Source of the DNA: Magnetospirillum sp. WYHS-4
GTDB taxonomy: Bacteria; Pseudomonadota; Alphaproteobacteria; Rhodospirillales; GLO-3
Direction: 5' to 3'
DNA: 32,170 nt
NCBI GenBank assembly: GCA_039908345.1
Contig: JAMOBD010000036.1
Location: forward strand, 1 to 32,170
The position numbers and the translations under genes are program-made. The stretch's first letter is position 1; every line of letters starts with the position of its first letter. This document shows positions 16,352 through 23,616 of this stretch, piece after piece. Below the pieces are notes generated by a model. That model worked only from the letters and a program-made list of their open reading frames with translations, did no database searches and had not been told where the DNA came from.

Positions 16352-16869
16352 GGATTGGTTTCCTCGTCCAGCAGGTGGCGGTTGTCTTCCATGTAGCGGA
16401 TCAGGGCTTCGTAGGCGGCCAGCCCCAGGCCGTGCACGAAGCGGCGCGCCGGCGGATCGGATTCGGCGCCGCACTGGGCCATATCGGCCATCTGGCGGCG
16501 CAGGTTGCCCAGGTAGGTGGCGAAGACCTCCCGGCGCCGCCCGCCGTCCATCAGGTCGCCGAAGAACAGCATGAACAAGGCGTCCGAACGCACCGTGTCG
16601 CGGGCCGGTTCGGCCCGCAGGGCCTTGGCGAGGGCGTCGCGGCCCTTGGGCGTGACGCTGTAGACCTTCTTGGCGGGCCGGCCTTCCTGGGCCACCTCGC
16701 GGAAGGTCACCAGACCCTCGGCGCTCAGGCGCCCGAGCGCGGGGTAGATGGACCCGAAGCTGGTCTCGTGGAAATGGGAAAAGGGCCCTTCTTCCACGAT
16801 CTTCTTGATCTCGTAGCCGCTGGCGTCGCCCAAGGTCAGAACGCCCAAACAAAGGGTCCTGGCATCCAT
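16348..16869 (-). CDS. PadR-family transcriptional regulator
   Basis: The 173-aa protein has the PadR winged helix at its N-terminus: TLCLGVLTLGDASGYEIKKI, then FHETSFGSIYPALGRLSAEG and the wing with GRPAKKVYSVTPKGRDAL. The C-terminal dimerisation helices (from about residue 90) contain FMLFFGDLMDGGRR and end in RYMEDNRHLLDEE. The start at MDARTLCL is the family norm; more distal Mets lie beyond the operator. PadR proteins are usually ligand-released repressors that control adjacent efflux or detoxification genes. The perfect inverted repeat 23-61 bases upstream, overlapping the promoter, makes autorepression of the regulator-adaptor-permease operon very likely. The inducer is unknown. Confidence 0.92.
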   Translation of the reverse strand: MDARTLCLGVLTLGDASGYEIKKIVEEGPFSHFHETSFGSIYPALGRLSAEGLVTFREVAQEGRPAKKVYSVTPKGRDALAKALRAEPARDTVRSDALFMLFFGDLMDGGRRREVFATYLGNLRRQMADMAQCGAESDPPARRFVHGLGLAAYEALIRYMEDNRHLLDEETNP

Positions 16870-16891
16870 TCGCCGCCCCCGCTTCCATGTG

Positions 16892-16930
16892 TCGATCCGA
16901 TATATTACCGACGGATATATATCGGATCGA
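16892..16930. promoter_or_regulatory. Perfect 14-bp inverted repeat, probable PadR operator
   Basis: The arms TCGATCCGATATAT (16892-16905) and ATATATCGGATCGA (16917-16930) are exact complements around an 11-base spacer. The centres of the arms lie about two and a half helical turns apart. The right arm covers the predicted -10 element of the regulator operon, an arrangement expected for steric repression. It is the longest perfect dyad I noticed in the window. Confidence 0.75.
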
Positions 16931-16945
16931 TACATATAATGGCAA
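16916..16945 (-). promoter_or_regulatory. Putative promoter of the PadR-MFP-RND operon
   Basis: On the minus strand TTGCCA (16940-16945, five of six) and TATATA (16916-16921, four of six) are 18 bases apart. Transcription would start near 16909, inside the operator, about 40 bases before the PadR ATG. Confidence 0.5.
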
Positions 16946-16970
16946 GGGAGCTCTGCGTTGGGCGCAGTGC

Positions 16971-18038
16971 TTATGCCGCAACCCGCCGCAGGGGCTGGGT
17001 AGCGCAACGGATGCCGCCGCCAAAGGCGGCCGGGGCGTCGAAGGGAACGGGGATGGCCCGAATCCCCCTTTCCTCCAGATCCACGGCCAGACGGTTCTGG
17101 CGCGCGTCCAGCAGCACCGTTACCGGATCGACGGCAAGAACGTTGGCCCCCATGTCCTTGCCTTCCGCCTCCCCCACCAAAACGATGTCCCACCCCCTCA
17201 GAAAGTCGGGAGGACCATCGGGCAGGAAGGTCGGGCAAGCAACCGCCAGACCGGGCCGGACCAGGGTCAGGGCCAAGTCGAGATGAAGCACGTCGGGCCG
17301 CAGGCGCACCGGATGGACCCGGAAGGCCGGCCCCAGGAAGCGTTGCAGCCACCGGGCTCCCGCCTCGTTGGACGCGAGGTCGGACAGCCCCACCAGAATA
17401 TCCGGTCCGGCCTGCAGGATGTCGCCACCTTCCAGGAAAGGGTTGTCCTCGTCCCCGTTGTGGGAAAGGGAAGGCGAAGCGGGCGGGACCGCCACCCAGT
17501 GGGCCTCCCCGTGGCGGAAAGCCTCGGAGACGGCGGGGCGGAGAGCGAAACGCTCCTTGCGACGGAATTGCCGTTTGAGACTGAGTTCGAGAACCGTGTC
17601 GCCGATCACCACCATGGGATCGCGCACGAACATCAGGCCGCCGCCGTTCTGATTGCCCTCGGCGAAATCGCCTTCTTCCTCGGTCAGGGGGCGGTTGCGA
17701 CGCACCGCCACCCCCAGATCGGCCAGCAGGCGCACCAAGCCATCCAGTTGCCCGACCAAGCGGGCCTCCAATTCAGGGGCCACATCCGACAAGCGCTTGT
17801 GCTGGTTGCGCCGGAAGAAGACTCGTTCGATCGGCGACAGGTAGGCGGTATAGGCCTCGGACCACGTGGGGACTTCGGAGTCCTCACCCCGCCCGACCAC
17901 CACCTGGGCCAGCCGGTCCCATTCGTTGGTCACCAAAGGCGCGAAAGCCAGCGCCCCGCCCGAAACCAGCATGGCCAGCGGCGACAGGGTGGCCAACCGC
18001 AGAAATTCCCGCCGTCCCGTCCTCGCCCCCCAGGCCAT
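16971..18038 (-). CDS. Tat-exported pentein-fold enzyme (amidinotransferase/deiminase family)
   Basis: The 355-aa product starts with a twin-arginine signal: TGRREFLRLA, a hydrophobic stretch LSPLAMLVSGGALAFA (to about residue 33), and then directly the enzyme domain VTNEWDRLAQVVVGR. Catalytic features of the guanidine-modifying (pentein) superfamily are visible: FVRDPMVV (Asp140), LEGGD (Asp206), VLHLD (His252) and GGGIRCATQPLRR (nucleophile Cys345). Overall order resembles glycine amidinotransferase, but E-G-G-D is the deiminase type, so hydrolysis or transfer on arginine-like guanidines are both possible. Periplasmic location is inferred from the signal. It starts 3 bases after the CBS gene stop and is the last gene of the aroK-aroB operon; a weak stem CTGCG/CGCAG (16953-16967) follows. 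Confidence 0.85.
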   Translation of the reverse strand: MAWGARTGRREFLRLATLSPLAMLVSGGALAFAPLVTNEWDRLAQVVVGRGEDSEVPTWSEAYTAYLSPIERVFFRRNQHKRLSDVAPELEARLVGQLDGLVRLLADLGVAVRRNRPLTEEEGDFAEGNQNGGGLMFVRDPMVVIGDTVLELSLKRQFRRKERFALRPAVSEAFRHGEAHWVAVPPASPSLSHNGDEDNPFLEGGDILQAGPDILVGLSDLASNEAGARWLQRFLGPAFRVHPVRLRPDVLHLDLALTLVRPGLAVACPTFLPDGPPDFLRGWDIVLVGEAEGKDMGANVLAVDPVTVLLDARQNRLAVDLEERGIRAIPVPFDAPAAFGGGIRCATQPLRRVAA

Positions 18039-18041
18039 GGC

Positions 18042-18539
18042 TCAGGTGCCGTAGCGTTCGCCGAAGACGAAGGCCTCGGTCTCGTGGAGTTCGTCCTCCA
18101 GGGTATGCTCGACGGCGGCATGGAGGTCGCGCATGGAGACCATGCCGACCACGTGGCCGTCATCTTGCGTCACCGGGAGGTGACGGATCCCGCGGACGTG
18201 CATCAGTTCCAGGGCGTCGCGGGCCGTGTCGGCGGGCGCCAGGGTGTCGGGATTACGGGTCATGACCTTCGACAGCGGGGTTGCCCTGGCGTCCAGCCCG
18301 GCGGCCACCACCCGGCGGGTCATGTCCCGTTCGGTAACGATGCCCAGCAGCTTGCCATCCGCCCCCGTGACCAGAACGGCGGCGATGTTGTGTTCGAGCA
18401 TGCGCTGGGCCGCCTCGAAGGCGGTAGCGGATTCGGGCAGACTATGGATCACTTGCCCGTCGACGATATCGGGAACGATGCGCGAGTGCATGAGGGCCTC
18501 CACCAAGGATACCTTCGTGAGCATTTCGGATGCCGCCAT
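18042..18539 (-). CDS. Tandem CBS-domain protein
   Basis: The 165-aa cytoplasmic protein is essentially two CBS domains: the first around residues 34-83 (FEAAQRMLEHNIAAVLV, then GIVTERDMTRRV), the second around 92-146 (LELMHVRGIRHLPV, then GMVSMRDLH). CBS pairs bind adenosine nucleotides and usually sense energy status for a partner protein. The short acidic tail ends in FVFGERYGT. It follows the CorC/HlyC gene by 6 bases and precedes the pentein enzyme by 3, so the three are co-expressed; a regulatory link to either neighbour is inference. The ribosome binding site is weak, so a start at residue 6 (Met) is possible. Confidence 0.88.
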   Translation of the reverse strand: MAASEMLTKVSLVEALMHSRIVPDIVDGQVIHSLPESATAFEAAQRMLEHNIAAVLVTGADGKLLGIVTERDMTRRVVAAGLDARATPLSKVMTRNPDTLAPADTARDALELMHVRGIRHLPVTQDDGHVVGMVSMRDLHAAVEHTLEDELHETEAFVFGERYGT

Positions 18540-18545
18540 CGAATT

Positions 18546-19817
18546 TCAAGCCCCATCGTCGCCGGATCGCGGCGGTGTGATGCGCACCAAGGTGATCTGA
18601 TGGCGTTCGCGCCGCATGATCTCGAAGCGGAAGCCATGGAACAGAAAGACCTGCCCCTGTTCGGGGATGCGCCTGGCTTCGTGCATCACCAGGCCGGCGA
18701 CGGTGGAAGCCGGCTCGTCGGGAAGACTCCATTCGAACTTGCGGTTCAGGTCGCGGACCGTGACCGTACCGTGGACCGTGTAGCTACCGTCGGCGGCAGG
18801 ACGAACTCCAGGCACCGCCACGTCATGTTCGTCGGCGATGTCGCCGACGATGTCCTCCAGGATATCCTCCAGGGTCACCAAGCCCAGCAGGCTGCCGTAT
18901 TCGTCAACCACCATCGCGATATGTTCGCGGCGACGACGGAAGGCCTGAAGCTGGTCGAACAGGGTGGTGGCCTCGGGAACGAACCACGGCTTGGCGGCCA
19001 GGGCGTTGATATCCTGGTTGGTGACCATGCCGCCCCGGCTGCGCACCACCCGCAGCAGGTCCTTGGCATGAATCACCCCGACGATTTCGTCCGGCGAGCC
19101 GCGATAGAGGGGAATGCGGGTGAACGGGCAAGCCGCCACCTGGTCGACGATCACATCGGGCGGCGCCTCGGCGTCGATGGCCACCATGTCCTTGCGGTGG
19201 GTCATCACCTCGCTGACCCAGACGTCGCCCAGGTCGAGCACACTCTTCAACATCGCCTTCTCGTGCTTGATTTCCGGGTGCTCGCCCTGATGCAGCTCGA
19301 TGGCGCCACGCAATTCCTCTTCCGACTGGACGAAGGCGGCGTCGGCCTGCACGTCGACCCCGAACAGCCGGAAGACACCACGCACAAAGGCGTCGATGGC
19401 CTTGGTGAACGGCAGAAAGATGGCGACCAGGACCCGGGTGAGCGGCGCCACGACCAGGGCCACCCGGCTGGCATGCCGGAAGGCATAGACCTTGGGCATG
19501 ATGTCGGTGAAGATCAGCACCAGGAAAGTCATGACCAGGGTGGCATAGGCGATACCCGCGTCGCCGAAGGCCATGATTAAGGCGTCGGTGGCCAACGCCG
19601 AGGCGAAGATGTTGATCAGGTTGCTGCCGAACAGGATGGTACTGATCAGGCGGGCGCGCCGGCCGCAGAGCTGGTTGACCATGGTGGCGCGGACATCGCC
19701 ACCTTTCTCCATATGGTGCATCAGCGGTCGCGACGCTGCCGTCAAAGCCGTTTCGGCCGCCGAAAAGAAGGCCGACAGGATCAAACAGACGGCAATGATG
19801 ACGATGGTGGTGATCAT
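18546..19817 (-). CDS. CNNM/CorC (HlyC)-family transporter-like protein: DUF21, CBS pair, CorC_HlyC domain
   Basis: The 423-aa protein has an N-terminal DUF21 membrane domain (TIVIIAVCLILSAFFSAAET, then LISTILFGSNLINIFASALA and VMTFLVLIFTDIMPKVYAF). A CBS pair follows from about residue 195 (VSEVMTHRKDMVAIDA, then GVIHAKDLLRVV; IAMVVDEYGSLLGLVTLEDI), and last a CorC/HlyC-type C-terminal domain (from about 335) with FEWSLPDEPASTVAGLVM. This family is linked to magnesium or cobalt efflux and resistance; annotations as hemolysin are historical. The start at 19817 overlaps the aroB stop (ATGA) and follows GGAGGCGGG. It is the third gene of the aroK operon. Confidence 0.92.
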   Translation of the reverse strand: MITTIVIIAVCLILSAFFSAAETALTAASRPLMHHMEKGGDVRATMVNQLCGRRARLISTILFGSNLINIFASALATDALIMAFGDAGIAYATLVMTFLVLIFTDIMPKVYAFRHASRVALVVAPLTRVLVAIFLPFTKAIDAFVRGVFRLFGVDVQADAAFVQSEEELRGAIELHQGEHPEIKHEKAMLKSVLDLGDVWVSEVMTHRKDMVAIDAEAPPDVIVDQVAACPFTRIPLYRGSPDEIVGVIHAKDLLRVVRSRGGMVTNQDINALAAKPWFVPEATTLFDQLQAFRRRREHIAMVVDEYGSLLGLVTLEDILEDIVGDIADEHDVAVPGVRPAADGSYTVHGTVTVRDLNRKFEWSLPDEPASTVAGLVMHEARRIPEQGQVFLFHGFRFEIMRRERHQITLVRITPPRSGDDGA

Positions 19818-20938
19818 GTCCCGCCTCCAGCAAGATAGTCGGCAAGCAGATCGCGTACCCGAGCCGGGTCCACGTCCTCGGCGATGAAGGACTTGCCGAT
19901 GCCGCGGGCCAGGATGAAGGTCACGCGGCCGTCCTTGACCTTCTTGTCCGACTGCATGTGGGCCATCAGGCGTTCCGCCGTCCAGGACGCGTCCTGCAGT
20001 CCCTTCACGTCGACCGGCAACCCTACCCCGGACAAGTGGCGGCGTACCCGCCCGGCATCTTCCGGCGGGCAGAGACCCAGGCGAGCCGATAGATCGAAGG
20101 CCATGACCATGCCCAGCGCCACCGATTCCCCATGGAGCAGTCTTTCGCCATAGCCCGTCTCCGCCTCCAAGGCATGGCCGAAGGTGTGGCCCAGGTTGAG
20201 CAGGGCACGGACGCCCCCTTCCCGCTCGTCGGCGGCCACCACCTTGGCCTTGGCGGCGCAACTGGTCAGCACCGCCTTGCGGCAGACCGCCTTGTCCCCG
20301 GTGACCAGGGCGCCGACGTTGCCCTCCAGCCAAGCGAAAAAGGAAGGGTCGTCGATCAGGCCGTATTTGGCCACCTCGGCATAGCCGGCCAGCAGCTCGC
20401 GGCGCGGCAGCGTATCCAGCACGTCCATGTCGGCCAGCACAAGGCGCGGCTGGTGAAAGGCTCCGATCAGGTTCTTGCCGTGACGGCTATTGATTCCGGT
20501 CTTGCCCCCCACGGAACTGTCCACCTGGGCCAGCAGGGTAGTGGGCACCTGGACGAAGTCGACGCCCCGTAGCAGGATGGCGGCGGCGAAACCCGTGATG
20601 TCGCCGATCACGCCGCCCCCCAGGGCGATCAGGGTGGTGCGGCGCTCGACCCTGCGCTCCAGCAATCCCTCAACCAAGTAAGACAAGTGATTGAAATCTT
20701 TTGTCCCTTCTCCGGCCGGAAGAACCACGGCCGAATGGCGGACTCCGGCCTCGTCTAGGGACGCCTGCAATCGCTCCAGGTAGAGCGGCGCCACGTTCTC
20801 GTCGGTGACGATGGCCACATCGGGGCGGCGGACGACCGCCTTGATGCGTTCCCCTGCCCCGGCCAGCAGGTTCTCGCCCACCAGGATATCGTAGGCCCGG
20901 TCGCCCAGGGCGACTTGTAGGGTCGAGGCGGCGGTCAT
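19814..20938 (-). CDS. aroB: 3-dehydroquinate synthase AroB
   Basis: AroB converts DAHP to 3-dehydroquinate, the second step of the shikimate pathway, using NAD and a divalent metal. The 374-aa sequence shows the cofactor loop LGGGVIGDITGFAAA (106-120), the phosphate-binding VDSSVGGKTGIN (139-150), metal-binding Glu188 in GYAEVAKYGLI and the histidines of LNLGHTFGHALE and LLHGESVALGM. Length is normal. The ATG overlaps the aroK stop by four bases (ATGA) and its own stop overlaps the CorC start in the same way, so the operon is tightly coupled. Confidence 0.97.
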   Translation of the reverse strand: MTAASTLQVALGDRAYDILVGENLLAGAGERIKAVVRRPDVAIVTDENVAPLYLERLQASLDEAGVRHSAVVLPAGEGTKDFNHLSYLVEGLLERRVERRTTLIALGGGVIGDITGFAAAILLRGVDFVQVPTTLLAQVDSSVGGKTGINSRHGKNLIGAFHQPRLVLADMDVLDTLPRRELLAGYAEVAKYGLIDDPSFFAWLEGNVGALVTGDKAVCRKAVLTSCAAKAKVVAADEREGGVRALLNLGHTFGHALEAETGYGERLLHGESVALGMVMAFDLSARLGLCPPEDAGRVRRHLSGVGLPVDVKGLQDASWTAERLMAHMQSDKKVKDGRVTFILARGIGKSFIAEDVDPARVRDLLADYLAGGGT

Positions 20939-21474
20939 CGGCGGTTCTCCAAAGCGGTCAGGACTCGTTCCGCAGTCGTCTCGGGCGGTTCATCCAGGCT
21001 GTCGACGACAACGTCGGCCTCGGCATAGACTGGGTAGCGGATCTGCATCAGTTTCTCCAGGGTGGCACGGGGATCGCCGTTGTCCAGCAACGGGCGGTCG
21101 CGGCGGCCGTTGCTGGTGCGGTGGAACAGCAGGTCCAGTCCGGCACGCAGCCAGACCGAGATTCCTTGGTCGCGAATCAGGGCGCGCGTCTCGACGTCCA
21201 TGAAGGCCCCGCCGCCGGTGGCCAGGACACAGGGGCCCGATTCGAGTAACCGGGCGATGACCTTGCGCTCGCCGCTACGGAAATCGGGTTCGCCGAAACG
21301 GGCGAAGATCTCGGGAATCGAGCAGCCGGCCGCCGCTACGATTTCCTCGTCGGCATCGATGAAGGGGATATCCAAGGCCTTGGCAAGCCGCCGCCCCACG
21401 CAGGTCTTGCCCGCCCCCATCAGGCCGATCAGCACGATCGGCTTGGCGGGACTGAAGGTGCTCTCCCGCTTCAT
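20935..21474 (-). CDS. aroK: Shikimate kinase AroK
   Basis: AroK phosphorylates shikimate at O-3 with ATP. The 179-aa protein carries the Walker A motif GLMGAGKT (17-24), the shikimate/Mg-binding FIDADEE (38-44), the ATGGGAF loop and the lid arginines in NGRRDRPLL. The start at 21474 gives the usual N-terminus (MKRESTFSPAKPIVLIG). An upstream in-frame ATG at 21543 would add 23 residues without family character, but the ribosome binding site of the chosen start is poor, so the N-terminus is not certain. It is the first gene of aroK-aroB-corC-CBS-pentein, divergent from the small gene at 21605. Confidence 0.95.
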   Translation of the reverse strand: MKRESTFSPAKPIVLIGLMGAGKTCVGRRLAKALDIPFIDADEEIVAAAGCSIPEIFARFGEPDFRSGERKVIARLLESGPCVLATGGGAFMDVETRALIRDQGISVWLRAGLDLLFHRTSNGRRDRPLLDNGDPRATLEKLMQIRYPVYAEADVVVDSLDEPPETTAERVLTALENRR

Positions 21475-21543
21475 GTCCGAGGCAGCCGCCGTTGAAAGCG
21501 TCCCCCGGAGCGAATAGACTGCCCGAAACTTGCCATGGGGCAT

Positions 21544-21556
21544 AACTACCATAGTT
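21544..21556. promoter_or_regulatory. Short dyad in the aroK / 21605 divergent promoter region
   Basis: AACTA-CCA-TAGTT is a perfect 5-bp inverted repeat in the 130-base region between the divergent start codons. A TATGGT on the minus strand inside it could be an aroK -10 element. I could not assign clear -35 elements for either direction. Confidence 0.2.
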
Positions 21557-21604
21557 CGCGCCGGGCAAACCAGACGCTCCGCGATGGCACGACAAGGGGA
21601 AAGC

Positions 21605-21745
21605 ATGAAGAAAAGTTTCGTGTGGACGGTGCTGGTCCTGCTGGTCGCGATTGGCGGCGGCGTGGCTTTCCTGGCGGCCTGGGACATCCCAGCGCCCAAG
21701 ACGACCGTCGAAAGGGTGATCCCCGATGAACGTTTTCCGCGCTAG
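21605..21745 (+). CDS. Small single-span membrane protein, 46 aa
   Basis: The frame begins MKKSFVWTVLVLLVAIGGG, a signal-anchor-like helix (about residues 4-23), and continues AAWDIPAPKTTVERVIPDER to FPR. It starts after AAGGGGAAAGC, a good ribosome binding site; the longer open frame upstream has no support. The periplasmic tail with IPAP and VIPDERFPR reads like a conserved motif, and I recall similar short proteins preceding the xerD region in related alphaproteobacteria, which I cannot verify here. Its last 20 bases overlap the start of the following exported protein, so the two are translationally linked. It is probably an inner-membrane partner of that protein; no function is known. Confidence 0.7.
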   Translation: MKKSFVWTVLVLLVAIGGGVAFLAAWDIPAPKTTVERVIPDERFPR

Positions 21746-23615
21746 CCTCTGCCTTGCCGCCGTGGCGTTCCTTGCCGCCGCGCCCGCCCTCGCCCAGACC
21801 CCGACACCCGTCGAAGCCACGCCTTCGGACGACTGGGCGCCGCGCGCCGTCAACCGTCCCTTCCAGTTGCAGCCGCCCGGTGAGGGCGGCGACCAAGTCC
21901 CGCCGCCGCCCGGCATGGGGGGGATGACGGGCGTGGAGCCCCGTGCCCCCAAGGGATTCCAGGTGGATGAACTCTCGGCGGTCAATCCCGATTCCGGTGG
22001 CGCCCTGTCGGCTGCCCAAGGCGGTTTCGGTCCCACCCTTTGGGAAGGAACCAAGCGTCCCTTCGTCGACGCCTTGTTGCCCGGCTTGCCTCTGCGCACC
22101 GGCTCCCCTGCCCTGCGTGACCCGATGCGCCGCCTGCTGCTATCGACGGCCCGCGCCCCCGAGGGGCAAGCCCTGCCCGGCAGCCTGGTGTCGACGCGCA
22201 TCCGCCTCTTGTCAGAAATGGGTGACCTGGACGGCATGGCTTCCCTGCTCTCCTCCCTGCCCCAGCAAGCCCGATCCGAGCCGTTGCAGCGCATCGAGAG
22301 CGAATCCCTGCTTCTGAGCGGCGAGACGGCCAAGGCCTGCAGCCACGGCGTGGGCCAAGTCCAGCACGGCAATCTTCCTTATTGGCAGAAGTTGCTGATC
22401 TTCTGCCAGACCCTGGCGGGTGAGAAGCCTAAGGCGGCCTTGGGCGCCGAACTGCTGCGTGAAAGCGGCCACGAGGACCCGGGATTCTACCTGCTGCTGG
22501 AAGCCTTTGGCGCCAAAGCCCCGCCGGCCTTTCCCGGCATCCCCAATCCCTCCGCCCTGCATGTCGCCATGGCGCGGGCGGCCAAGGTCGATCTGCCGCC
22601 GGCCTTGGCCAAGATGGCGCCCCCCCTGGTGCTGCGCGCCATCGCCCGCGACAAGGACTTGGCGCTCGACCTCCGGGCTCTGGCCGCCGAACGCGCCGAG
22701 GCCACCGGGTCCCTGCCCGTCCAGGAACTCCGCGACATCTATGCCGCCATCCCCTTCGCCGACGAGGAACTTGCCAATCCCCTGAGCGCCGCCGAGGCCT
22801 ACGCCAAAGCCGCCGAGGCCGAAGCCAAGAAGGTCGCAGAGCCCCCCGCCAAGGGCAAGATTCCGCCCAAGGCCAAGGAACCGGCCATGGACGCCGGCCT
22901 GAAGGCCCGCGCGCTCCTGGTCCGCGCTGCGTTGTCGCAAAAGGTGGCCTCGGCGCGCGCCGAGGCTTTGGTTGCCGCCTTCGCCCGCGCTGAACAGGAT
23001 GGCCGCTTCGCCGCCGCGGCCCGCCTGCTGGAACCGGCGCTGAATGAGATTCCCCCCTCGGCCGAGCCCGCCGCCTTGGCCCCCGACGCGGTGCGCGCCC
23101 TGATGCTTCTGGGCCAGCGCGAGCGAGCCGGCGCCTGGTACCGGCAACTCAAGGGCGGCGCTTCCGGCGCGAAGGCCGCGGCGCGCCTCAAGCCCATGCT
23201 CCGGTTGGCCGGCATGAGCGAGGCTTCCGACTGGAATCCCCACGACATCGATGCCTGGTGGAATACCGCCAAGGACGACCGCAACGTCCGCGACCGTGCA
23301 GCCCTGTTGTTCGGCCTGTTGGAAGGATTCGACAATTTCGTGCCGGATTCCTTCTGGGACCGCTTGGCGTCGGGCCCGGCGACCACCAATGCCGCCATGC
23401 CCCATGCAGCCCTTTGGCAACGCCTGTCGGTCGCCACCCGCTATGGCCGGTTAGGCGAAACCGTTCTGATCTCGCTAATTGCCATTGGCGACGACGGTCC
23501 CGCCCAGGCCCACCCCGTCGTGATGCGCCAAGTCATCGCCGCCTTGCGCGCCGTGCGCCTGGAGGCCGAGGCCCGTGCCCTGGCCGTCGAAGCCATGGCC
23601 GTGGGATGGAAATGA
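21726..23615 (+). CDS. Exported alanine-rich helical-repeat protein upstream of xerD
   Basis: The 629-aa protein has a clear Sec signal peptide (VFRASLCLAAVAFLAAAPALA, cleavage after Ala23), a proline/glycine-rich linker (about 25-75) with PPPPGMGGMTG, and then a long alpha-helical region. That region contains TPR/SEL1-like helix pairs such as LRALAAERAEATGSLPVQEL and AALLFGLLEGFDNFVPDSF. A lysine/alanine-rich low-complexity hinge lies around 360-395. Such proteins preceding xerD in alphaproteobacteria carry uninformative names (for example antifreeze glycopeptide-like). It overlaps the small membrane-protein gene by 20 bases and ends one base before the xerD ATG. A periplasmic scaffold role is inference. 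Confidence 0.8.
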   Translation: MNVFRASLCLAAVAFLAAAPALAQTPTPVEATPSDDWAPRAVNRPFQLQPPGEGGDQVPPPPGMGGMTGVEPRAPKGFQVDELSAVNPDSGGALSAAQGGFGPTLWEGTKRPFVDALLPGLPLRTGSPALRDPMRRLLLSTARAPEGQALPGSLVSTRIRLLSEMGDLDGMASLLSSLPQQARSEPLQRIESESLLLSGETAKACSHGVGQVQHGNLPYWQKLLIFCQTLAGEKPKAALGAELLRESGHEDPGFYLLLEAFGAKAPPAFPGIPNPSALHVAMARAAKVDLPPALAKMAPPLVLRAIARDKDLALDLRALAAERAEATGSLPVQELRDIYAAIPFADEELANPLSAAEAYAKAAEAEAKKVAEPPAKGKIPPKAKEPAMDAGLKARALLVRAALSQKVASARAEALVAAFARAEQDGRFAAAARLLEPALNEIPPSAEPAALAPDAVRALMLLGQRERAGAWYRQLKGGASGAKAAARLKPMLRLAGMSEASDWNPHDIDAWWNTAKDDRNVRDRAALLFGLLEGFDNFVPDSFWDRLASGPATTNAAMPHAALWQRLSVATRYGRLGETVLISLIAIGDDGPAQAHPVVMRQVIAALRAVRLEAEARALAVEAMAVGWK

Positions 23616-23616
23616 G

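Noticed and set aside
16953-16967. CTGCG/CGCAG stem after the pentein gene as a rho-independent terminator
   Set aside because: Short stem and no U-tract; mentioned only as a weak structure.
16887-19580. An 897-codon plus-strand frame opposite the pentein, CBS and CorC genes
   Set aside because: It is antisense to three genes with intact family motifs; the His/Gln/Gly composition marks it as a shadow.
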